From assembly GCA_963930775.1 (NCBI GenBank), contig OZ005697.1, positions 8,206,292 to 8,270,291 of the forward strand: a DNA stretch of 64,000 bases, written 5' to 3'. The translations under genes were made by a program, and so were the position numbers. The notes under the pieces were generated by a model. That model ran no database searches, was not told the origin of the DNA, and was given only the letters and a program-made list of their open reading frames with translations. The stretch is from Cliona cf. orientalis. Lineage: Eukaryota > Porifera > Demospongiae > Clionaida > Clionaidae. Shown piece by piece: positions 11,601 to 23,600 of the stretch (the stretch's first letter is position 1; each line of letters begins with the position of its first letter).

Positions 11601-14600
11601 CCTTGAATACTAAATTTCACCTTTTATTTTAATGTTTAGTTACATCATTATTCATTGGGGAGTAGGGTGGATAAGGGTCTTGAGCTATAATATACATATA
11701 AATGTTTCTCGTGTGCCGTAAACTTGATGTGAATCATGGTTTATGTAGCAGATAGATTCAACTGCTATAGATTCAGCTATCTGTGTACAGTTTATGTTAC
11801 ACCAATCCCACTTATACTTGAGTGATTGTAACTAAGCTCTTTACATTGGAATGCTGTAGCTAGGGTGTGGTACATAAGGGTGCATGTACCGGCAGTCATA
11901 ATAATATTTTGGCTCCTGCTATTCTCTATAATATCTTTAACAATAGTACTTAAGTGGATTACGTCCTATAATATAATAATATATATAGCACACAAGTAGC
12001 TAGAGCTACGCATTTTTGAATTGTGCTCTGACAAAAAAAAAAAGTGATACAACAAAGATGTGCCCCGCTGTGCAGAATACGTTTTGGTTTTTTCTTCTTT
12101 TGGGCATCTCTGTGCATACCAGTGAACAGCAACAGCCAGCTTGCTCAAATGTTCAGCAGCCGTTGCAGGAGTTGACCAAAGCTGTGCAATCTCTGTGTAG
12201 CTCAACAACTGCAACGCCTGTGACAGTGAATGAGCCTCCAGTAGTGCAGGAGTGTGAGTGTGGCCGTGTTGTGAATTGGACCTCTGTATCAATGACTGAG
12301 GTCGGACGGTCTAACCTGCAACACACTGGTATACTAGCGTACGATATACCAAACAGTGCAAATGAAGTTCTGATACTTGTTTGTGCTCGTGTTGGATATA
12401 CTGGCCCTTCTGATCGTGTACATGCACTACATCAAGATTTATACCCAGGAGAACAATCAACAGTATGAACAATACATTTATATCATGCCTTATCCTCAAG
12501 TTGCTTACAGCACCAATTCGGATAATATGTGGTTTCCAATGACTTCTGGTCGACAAGTGTTTATGAAGTTATCCACTAGTCACACTGGAAACTTACGATT
12601 GATTCTTCATGCCATTGGATATCGCTGATCAGGAGTCTTTAAGTCACGGAACAGAATTAAACAGTTGACCCGTATGCTGCGGTAGATCTAGTCCTATAAA
12701 ATGTCATAATAGCTTGATGTGAGTATATATACAATGTACGCTGCAAGTTTATTACCATGAATTCTGTGCCACAATCATTTTGAAATAATAATAATAATAA
12801 TAATTATATAATGCCTATATAGAGGGTGATAAAACTTGCAATTCCAATGAAGTAGCTACTACATCTACATTGTTAGCCGCTTTTCCATGGCTTTCATAAT
12901 ATTATTGGGAGTGATAAACTCTTACCCCTCCCTAGCTCCTAATTATGTTATGACTTGTCAATGAGTGCTATGATCGACTGGTTACTCCTATAGTCTTGCC
13001 CTTATACTGAAAAGCAGGAGGCTAGCAATGATGCATGAGAAATGGGAATGGGCCTGAGGAAGATGCTAGGTTTATTATCCCTTGATTACGAAAATTAGCA
13101 CTTTACATAATTATGATATAAATTTTACCTCTTGCATTGAATTGATAGGTTGGTATTTATCCTAAAGCTACCAAAACAGCCCAGGGTCAGTTGGATATGA
13201 CGAAGCATGACCTGAGTGTTGCAGCCACACTAGGCCAGGTCAAGATAGTAGTTCTCTTCCTCTTCATCAATCGCTTGCTCAGCTACCTCAAGCAGTTCAA
13301 CGTCAGTGAAGACGCCATTGAGAGTGCTAGAAAATCAGCACAGGAGGGAGCTAGTGCCGCTGTGACCGCTGTAAGTACATTGAGTAAGCAAGGATTTATT
13401 AAATTTTCGCCAGTTGGCGGCTAGGGATTCCAAAGTATGTAAGTACAATTGAAATCTTGGGGGTACATGTGGACACCCATATCATATGAAGGGGCAAAGC
13501 CAATTCCTTTGTGGTTGGGAGGAGCAAGTCCAGCGTAGCAGTCTAATTAGGTGTTTATTTCATTTCTTAGGTTCAGGAAACGCATGCCAGTGGACAGCGC
13601 CTGAAGCTAGACGTTTCCATCCAAGCTCCCGAGATTACCATTCCTCTAAAATCAGACTCTAATGAGGTCATTGTGGCTGACCTTGGCTCACTCTCACTCT
13701 CCAATACTTTCCACGTCGCTGAGAAAGTGGATGTGCCCTCAGATTCAGGAGTCAAACAGCAAGCAGCCGTCTATGAGAAATATAACATTGCATTGAATAA
13801 CCTGCAAGTATTCAGGTATCCTATCTCTAGCATTGGCTTATGTAAGTAAAATTTAATTATGGTTGCATTTGTATTGTATTTATAATATGACAGGTCTCAG
13901 GTTTCAGATAGCCAAGCTCCTAAGCAGTTGATCATGGAGCCGTTCAATTTCAGTACTTCTCTTGAGAGGAATTTGAGTGCATCTTGGTACAGGGATATTC
14001 CTACTATCAAGGTTGATGCTAACTTTAAAAAACTGAAGGTAAGCTCCCTGACAACTCACTACTTACCTAAGCCTTCTCTATGTTATTTGCATGTGACTAG
14101 CATACCCCATGCATATCTATTGATGTATGCATAATCATTGTTCTTGTATGTATGTGACTTGCAGATGGTAGCTAGTGGTGATGATATTGAGGCTGTCTGT
14201 CACATTCTCAGTGGCAATCTGATGGAGGGCATGAGTGACAAAACAGAAGAAAAGTCCCACAAGGAACGCAGCGAAGGTTAGATACATACTACCAAGGGGT
14301 TATTAAATTTTAGGAGTCTAATAAACCCTTGATACTATATGTCGACACACAGTGCTATATGCGGTCACACTTATGATCAATATCACTCTCGTGTTATGGA
14401 TGATGCTTGATTGTATTATGTAATTGGCAATATACATAGTTCAATGCATGTATGCCACTGCATTAGATAGCCCACTGAATTGTGTAACCACTGCCATGTG
14501 TGGGCAGAGCCATCTGAGACACAAATTGAAATCAGGTGGTTGTGTAAGTCATGTAGGTGTCGTAACCACTACATGGTTGAGTACATGGTGTGTTTTGTGA

Positions 14601-17600
14601 TGGTGACCACATTGTGTATGCAGCTAGGAAAATAAGATTAAAATAGGAAACAAGTGATGCCATCTGTAATAGATCTTGGTGGCATCAGCTTGTCTTCCTG
14701 GTACTGCCTGGTTTCTATTGCACTAAAAATGAGTTACTGTTGAGGCATTGTACAAGGCCACTTTGGCTGACAAAGTCATTGGTGAAAGACAGGTACATGG
14801 GATACAGGATAGTGAAATGATTTGTGAGATGGACACAACTGACTACTATACAATAATTGGCTTCATGAATGGAAAATTAATTAGTCTGGGGATCAACATA
14901 GAAAGCGCACTTTCTAGGTTCAAAGTCCAAATCTTGTGGTAGTTCACTTGGTGATATCTCTTCTTTTGTACAACTTGTGGTATCCATGTACGACACTTGA
15001 TGAATATCGGCTTTACAATCTTCACCCATCTCTACAGTGTGGGTCGTTGCCACTGGCTTACACTGATAGAACTTACCGTTCTTCCCAGCTATATAGTTCC
15101 TATTACAGCCATGAAGTAGGACATCTTTTTGATAGTTCTGATCCCCAAGCGCGACATACAGTGACTTGTACCCCGTAGGTATCACACCACACTCACTCTC
15201 AGCCACTCCAAAGTCACATGATGGGCAACACTCTCCTTCTTTCACTCCAGTTGAGTAGCCATAACAGTCAAGCTTCTCTCCACACTCAATTTTCGTACAA
15301 GCCTCCCTTTTCAGCTGACAGCTACATATAGTGCAGGGGTCTGGCATCCACTGGGGGCCAAATGCTCCATAGTGCACACAGCCCCTGAATTTACACTTGC
15401 TGTTGTCACAGTTCATTGAAGAACAGGGTCCAGAGTGGTTTGGGTCAGTCACTGGATCAGCACAAGTCAGCACTTGAGAACACTCATCTCTGTCTGGAAC
15501 TTTTTGCTGAGCTGGCTGTGGGAAATCTTTGATATCTAGGATCAGTGATTCTTGAGCTACCTCCCCTCTCTGATTCACTCTTAGATTCTTGGCTTTGACT
15601 TCTGTCAAGAAACATAAGCTAAGTACTGCCAGGGTTACTTGTATTGACTTCATGGCTCTCTTGCAGCTCAACTGTGTTACTCTCACTATAGACTGTCTTA
15701 GCTCAGTATGACTTATGTGTGTACTGTGTGTGTAAGCAGATACCTTTTATAGTAGTGAGATGATGTCACCCTGTAATTACTATGGCTGCTTCTGTGTGGG
15801 CATACTGCATATTATGGTGAGCCATAAACGGAACGTGAGTGGAGTACATGTACAGATTACTGTTTATGGGCTTCAATAGAGCTGTTTAGATAACCACACT
15901 CCTACACAGCGGGGGTTTGGGTGTGACCATGTATGGTCAGCCACTCTGGCTAATATGCAAATCCATGCACTATGTTGTATTGCATATAGCACCCTCATCA
16001 GCAGCAGTATTGAATCATGAGAATATCCTGATTACCAACAGTTATCCATCATTGAATATTAAATATCTCACATTACTTTTAGTTGAAGATATGTTATGAA
16101 AGGTGCACGCACTATTATAGAATCTGGTTTTCTCATACTTTGTCATTACTGAAGTACACTTCCATGTGGTACATCATAAATGGTACGTGCCCTGCCCAGA
16201 TGTCAGTGAGAATTTTCCTGATAGCCACATAACCCTTGTATATAGTGCCTTGACTCAAGTTTGGCCAAAACTTTCAATGATTTAATGTATATTGTAATCT
16301 CATAGTGTACAAAATCAACACAATACTGCATAGTCGCATAAGACAGCTACATGTAAGTTGTAGTTCTGTACATAGTTCTTCAAATTTTCTCACAGATACC
16401 AGCACAGCTCTTTGGACGAATCTTCATTTCAACATTGTGGTAATACTTATAGCATCCTAAGTCTGATCCCTGTCCTAGATACCATGCCAGTCGATTCCAC
16501 TGAGCAGCATCAGTATGTGGACCAGTTAAGAGAGCACCTGTGGCATAGCATGAGGTTCCATACCACCATCCACCCTGCCTGAGTGATGCACAGTTATACA
16601 CCGCATTCTGGTCATTATCACTATTGTGTGTGCTGAATTGCTTGCCATTGTGGTAGGCCATTGCATCAAAGCCGCCTGGTGGTCCTTCAGCCCCTCCAAT
16701 TTGTAAGCGATACTTGTCATTGGAGCCACTGACTTCAAAAGTGCTATAGGTCCATGTCATTCCATTTCCGTTATTATCTCGCAGGTCTATCATCAAATCA
16801 ACATCATCTCTTGTAGTGAGGCAGTGAATATTTCGTAGTCCCAACCAGAACTCGGTGTTGAGACTGCCAAATCCATTTTCATAGTGATCCCAGGTACGAT
16901 GAAAATTCACTAGTGAAACTATTGTCCTTTTTCTCCTCATGATCATAGTCCACCCCCCTCCTTCTGTATCCATGTCACACACCACTCGCATCGGAGGCTG
17001 AATTGATTCGCCTTCATTGTCATCATCGTCATCCGTAGAGCAAACATTGATCAGGTCGTATATTCCACTTGCTGAATTGTACAAATGGGCAAGCTTCCCA
17101 GCTGCTTGGGCCTGCATTAAAATGTATATTTAAAGGAAGTCTCTCACTCAAAATGAAAAATAGAAATTGCTAGGGCGTCAAAATATTGTGCATAATATTT
17201 TGGAGCATAGACAACACAAAGTTTTTTGGTTCAACTCTATGCAAGATTACTAACTCCTCACAGGCAATTTACCTGACAACAGTCGTAAAAACCTCTGATG
17301 TTGCAGTGGTTCTTGATCTCCACCGCTTTCTTCAGTGTTGCGTGGAATTCCTCAGTGCAGTTGCTAGCATTGTGGAAAGCACCTGCTTGAGCGATTAGAG
17401 CTAAAATGACTATGATTATCTGATCCATTTTTGCAAGAGTTGCACACTATTGATATATTCGGTACGCTCTATCTGCAGCTTGCACTATAGTTTTTGCTTC
17501 TTAAATATTTTAGCAGTCTTGTTTACTGGGATATTCTGGGGGTGTGAACAGATGTGTTGAGGTCCGCATTGGAATGTGAGGTTTTTACTGTATCCTTTGT

Positions 17601-20600
17601 GCTGAACGCAAGAATTAGTACAGAGAATATCTGTTAGGTTGTCAGGCTTCTGTTTTTAAATCCATCATTATGCAAATAGACTCTTTATTGACAGTATTGT
17701 TTGCTTGATAATATTAGGTACAGTAGGTATGAATCTACCGTTTATAAAATTTCCGGTTTTCAACACACTGGTAATAACTGATGGACTTGATTGGGAACAT
17801 TTATGGAAGGCGAAGCCTAGAGCCGTTTTTTTTATAGGGCGATCATGCTTTGACCGTAGACATGCACGAGTGGTTGCAATGGAATGTCTCTGCATGTGCT
17901 AGAATTGAAGGTGGTCAGCTGGATATTGCATTTGTAGTAAGATTACCAGAGTCAGTATGTCTATCATTCCATTGCCCATCTCAAGCAAGCACCTGTTCTA
18001 GGTCTTATGTCGTAAACAACATAATATAGTTAGCCAGCCTCAAATATACTCCAAGTGGCCTAGACTGATAAGCACCAAAGCACCTTCTGAAACCTCAACC
18101 ATCTGTGCAACTACTTGGTAAACTAGAGCTCTGTAGAGCACATACTCTGCAGTGTCGATATCAGAGAGCTCCATGCTAGCAGCACGCATGAGCCTGTTGA
18201 CAACCTTTACCTATGTATTGTGCACATGAGCAGAAAGCACACGGTAGTGTCCATAGGTGTGGCCAACAGAATGAAGTATTTGCGATGTTCTTGGGCCTTG
18301 CGAAATAATTTGAAGCGTAATGAAGCCAATTTTTGGACAACATCAACAGATATGCTGTACTTATGAGTCGCTCAGACGCCCAGATCTCCAGATCTGGCGA
18401 TTTTGTGCTGACGACAGAAAACAGATAACAGATAAAACCGATTACTTTACCCCTTGCACATGCGCACGGGGTAGCAACTCTGCTACCTAATGCACACATC
18501 TTTGTTTACTCCACGTACATTGCTGTATATCTATTGACTAATGTGGGCTGTTATCATAGAGTCGGTAGACTCTATAAGTAGGGATGGCCCGGATATGCCA
18601 TATATGTAATACATTACAAATACCCAAATATCTCAAAATAGGTAATTTTGTGAAATTTCTAAGTGTGAAAATCAGAATCACCAGCAGATTGTGCATCTAA
18701 CAAGACCAAGATCATTCATCAAAACAATTGTACACGTCAGAACCAGACGTTCAAAAAATAGGCCATTTGTCAATCTTTCTTCTTTCTTTCTTTTTCATTA
18801 TCAGGGCTAACTCAAGACTGCCTCCACCGCTCATCTTACTTTGAGTATAAATCCACTCTATTTTGTAGCGCGCAGTGCAGTGGCACGCTAGTTTGGCGTT
18901 ATCTCGACAGTTACGTAATAGTGGGTGTGTGCGGCGCATTATCGAATGGGTGATATTAGACACTAATACGCCATTTTGTGATATAATGCGCATGCTCGGA
19001 ATATGTTGCCATGGTGAAGTCATGTGACAGCGCCTGGCCCTAGGCGCTAGGCGACCGAAAGTGTGCCTGGGCCTATGGGTTCGAGGCTAGTACATCGCTA
19101 GCGCGTGCAACGGCGCGCTGGGCCGATCATGGTTCAAGGCTCGAGGAGCGGTAAGGCGCTAGGTATAGGCGAGCTACTCGCTAGCGCTTGCAGCGCTAGT
19201 GCTACGCTGGATCGATCATAGATATGAAGGAACAAGGCTCGAGCAGCGGTATTAAAACGTACCGTAGAGTCAAAACGTAGTACAGATCATAAGCTATGCC
19301 GGACAGCTAGCTGCTGCCAACAGAACTTGGTTTTCTTCCTAAGCGGAAAAGTCACTTGGGCCGCCTAAAGCAGCCTTCTTTGTCATTATTATTAATATTA
19401 TGAACGCAAGTTAATCGGAGGGGCGTGGCAAAGAATTTTGCACCTCCCATCTTCCATTTAATCAGAAGTTGTGAGCAAACCATGTAAGGTGGCATTGATA
19501 AATTACACTAAGTGCAATAAAAAAGAACAGAAACAAGTATAAAAACAATTGAATAAAATTGAAGAATGAAGTAGGGATGGCAGGATCAAAAAGTACACAA
19601 ACAAGAGATAATCACATCTACTATACATCCCTACGATTGCTTTTTGAGGGGTGCAAAAATATCCAGTAATAACTATGATGCGATTGAATCAAAACTGATA
19701 AACTGAACCATCATGACAACTAGGGAACAACCTGCATGAATGTCTCCCACATACCGCACTCAACAAACACGTCAACCATGATTAATAGGTGCACAATAGT
19801 CGAGAAAAGCAAGCGTAGGGATGTATAGTAGATGTGATTATCTCTTGTTTGTGTACTTTTTGATCCTGCCATCCCTACTTCATTCTTCAATTTTATTCAA
19901 TTGTTTTTATACTTGTAAGAGTAATATTGTCATATCAGTATTAAGGCAGAGTACTGTTCTTAATGCCCACTGTTCATCAGATGACATAGGTATGAAGAGG
20001 TTATTAATTAAATTACTGTACACTGCTGAGGGTTAAAAGGTTAATGGGTATTTGGGTGGGACGTTAGCACAATGCATGTATGTGGCATAGTTCATTTCCT
20101 GTGATGATTGCTCATGACTTACAATAGCACAGAAAAATAGGGATTTTTTAGTAACGTATCAACATAATATGCATCTAAGCTATCATTATTGGAAATTTGA
20201 TGGGAAAATATTTTTTTGTGTAGAAATTCGGCTATGTGTAGATAGCTATTTTAATATTTTTATCTGGATTCAACGTTACTTTTTGAGACATTGCTCGTCT
20301 TGGCTGTAGGGTTGGCAAGATTTTGGTCGAATCATCATATCGACATCCTGGTAATAAATGCGTTCAGAGGTTCCATCGTACCACATAAGATATCTTCTTT
20401 CATGTGAACCTGTGAGTCTAATCCAATCACAATTATTATACCACCAACCTCCACCGCCAATGATATAAGCACAATTAAAATGGTAGTGAAGGTCATTATC
20501 ATCATCAACTGTTGTAAACATCATTCCATTACAAGTTGCCATTGCATCGTAGCCATCTTGTGGGCCCTCTGCCTCTCCGATGTGCACGCGGTACTTTTCG

Positions 20601-23600
20601 CTGGGACCGTCCACCTTGAATTTACGATAGATCCATGTCATTCTACTTCCGCCTGCTTGTCGGAGGTCAATTAAAAGGTCAACATCATCTCTTGTCGTGA
20701 GGCAGTGGATATTTCTTAATCCAATCCAGAACTCGGTGTTCAGGTTTCCAAATCCTTCTTCGTATTCATCCCAGGTTCGGTTGAAGTCCACATGGACGTT
20801 GATGTTTTTCCTTCGACGCAGGATCACAGTCCAGCCTCCTCCATCAGTGTCCATATCGCACTTTACATGCATTGAGGTATGAGGTAGAGCATCACTTGAG
20901 CACACGTTTCGGATGTCATATACTCCGCTTGCAAAGCCATGTGGGTGGACGAGTTTAGCTGCTGTAATAGCCTATTTATGCAGTGTATAAGTAGCAAAGA
21001 GTTGTAATTAGCTATTAGGATCACATTTTACTTGGTATACCCCTTCGCCAGTATTTAAGTATTATACCGGGAATGTACAAGGACTTGAGCTTACCTCACA
21101 ACAATCATAGAATCCTTGGATTCTGCAACTCTCCTTTGTTTCTAGAGTCTGATTAAGTTGAGACTGGAATTCAGTTGTGCAATCGTTAATGTTTGTAGCT
21201 GATATAGCACTAATTATCGTCACAGCTAAGAGAACGATGAGTATCTTCATGTCAATTGCTGTTGTAGCTTTTCTTACTAAGTATATATCTGTATGCACGG
21301 GACCTTAGTTTCTGCTATAGCCACTATCAGCAAAATTATACTCAACGTTATGCATTGGTTTGCATCTTGTGGTACAATAATGTACGTCATTTCTTGTATC
21401 TTGACGTATGTTTAGACAAACTATACACACTACTGAGGTTATCTGAAGTACACATTAACCACCTAGTGCATATCTGATAGCCTTTGGTAGTATGAGGTTA
21501 GGTATAGCTCAGGTACCTAATTTAGCATAGTACTTGCACAGTGACCTCTAATTAAGTTTAAATTCTTGCTGCAAAGGTAGTATGGAGAGTTACTGTATAG
21601 TCACTTGTGTCTGTCTGTCTATTCACCTGTCGGAAGTGTGTGCATGTATATCTGCTGGTGATAACAGTCGTCACCAGTAGACCATATCATTGAATAGAGT
21701 TGTACTTTAAACAGATAGTAGTTATAACATCACAAGAGCACCGATAATTTCTGCTAATTAACTTCTTACCATAATTCCTTATCTCTATACTCTTATTAGT
21801 TATCATAATATTATATTGATGTGATAGTAAAATAATTATTGATCTTCCAGTAATGAGTACAAGTAGTTGCAAGTAACGTGTGAGTTGCATGCTCGCTTTA
21901 TAGTAAACACAATAGATATGTATAGACTAATAAGAGCATATTATTCAGTATTAAATTTTTTGTATGCACCATAATGATCTCAATACTATGTAAACACGTT
22001 TGTCACAGTTGGGTTCAGTGTCCAGTATTACAATCACTGTTACCCTGTGAGCATGATTTTGGCCGTATCTTTATATCAACATTGTGGTAGTAATCATAGG
22101 TAGTGATACCTCCTGGAGTACCATCATGCCATAAGAGACGTTGCCATACTTGATTATCAGTGTGGGGACCGGTGAGTTGACTGTGATAACAACCATTGTA
22201 CCACCAACCTCCTTTCCATCGTTGTGCACAGTGCTCATTTGTATTATCATTGTCATTATCATACGTACTAAATGGCAGTCCGTTGTGATAAGCCATTGCA
22301 TCATGGCCATTAGGTGGGCCCTCTGCCTCTCCGATGTGTAGCTGATACTTTTTATTAGAACCATCGACCTTGAATTGATGATAGATCCAAGTCATTCCAT
22401 TGCCATCGGCTTATCGAAGGTCAATCATCAAATCAACATCATCTCTTGCAGTGAGACAGTGAATACTTCGTAGTCCCAACCAAAACTCAGTGTTGAAATC
22501 ACCAAATCCATTCTCATATTCATCCCAGGAGCGAGTAAAGTTCACATTTGCAAATATATTTCTTCTTCGTCGCAAGATTACAGTCCAGCCTCCTCCATCT
22601 GTCTCCATATCACACCTCACTTGCATTGGAGTCTGTACTGGAGTTTCGCTGGTGCTATCACCTGAGCAGACATTATTGATGTCGTAAACACCACTGGCAG
22701 AACTGTGCAAGTGGACCAGTCTAGCAGCAGTTCGGGCCTGAAATCGTAAATGTAAATTAGTTCTCTGAATTGTGTGCTATTTTATTAGCCTCGTCCCCAG
22801 GCCACTCCCACGTTTTCATTGAAAACGTGGGAGTGGCCTGGGGACGAGGTTACTATTTTATTTGAACCACTCTTATACCTATTTCAACCAAGGCATACAT
22901 GAGGAGTAGATTAGATAGGAGTATTGAACTACATGTACATGCAAACGTGTTCCGGGAGCCCGATGACGTAGATAATACATGAGTAAATGAATCTGAGGTC
23001 ATGTAGGTGAGTGGAGCAGGTGCATCCCACCCAGGCCACCATAGTACCAGCTGCACTATACAATTGTACAGCTGCAGTCTGCATTTACATAACACCCACT
23101 TAAAGTACAAGATGTTGATAGCGCATGTCAGCCTTGATTACAATTTGTCTATGTCATCCTACCGGAATGCTATTGCTACGTTTGTACTGTAGTTCAACAC
23201 TCCTATCTAATCTACTCCTGATCTCATATACAATGCCTATAGCAGAGAAAGTATAGTACCTCACAGCAGTCGTAGAATCCCTTGATCTGGCAGTGGTTCT
23301 TCACTTCCAGAGCTTGTTCCAGCAAAGAATGGAATTCAGTTGTGCAATTTGTTTCTATCGGCCTAGCATTCACAGTTGCTATTGTAACAGCCACAAGCAG
23401 TTGTATGAAAAACGTCTTCATCTTGGAGATTGAGGGTGTAGTGGCAACTTATTCTCAAGACTCATTTTTGGTGGGCTTTAAATACATGCAATGGCATGAT
23501 CTGGCTGATGACTATACATATTTTCATGACGTATGTTAGTACAAGTTCACTACATCATCAAAACAAGTTATTGTGTCAGTCGCTAAGATGCGAGTGCATA

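Larger units (their letters stand above)
10360..13100 (+). repeat. Tandem duplication unit (~1.27 kb) holding the secreted-protein gene pair
   Basis: Flanks of the two genes match as well as the coding part. Shared strings include ATTCATTGG.AGT (10368, 11651), TGAATCATRGTTTRTGTAGCAG, ATGCTGTAGCTAGG (10570, 11851), and AAAAGCAGGAG after each gene (11560, 13008). The duplication therefore covered the gene with its promoter and 3' region. Confidence 0.65.
22015..23421 (-). pseudogene. FReD secreted protein 3, with in-frame stop in the fibrinogen domain
   Basis: Exons 23421-23260 and 22737-22015 join in phase 0 and encode the same layout: signal peptide, CTTEFHSLLEQALEVKNHC..GFYDCCE, then the FReD. 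At 22411-22413 the codon is TAA, where FReD 2 has CAA (IDLR-Q-A). It truncates the product to 162 residues, before the Ca site and the GGWWYNGC pocket. Downstream, the frame is fully open to TGA at 22015 and all conserved residues remain (DNDNDNTNEHCA, KGGWWYNGC, RPKSC). The lesion is therefore recent, a polymorphism, a sequencing error, or read through. The intron holds a TIR element and a perfect hairpin. Confidence 0.8.
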
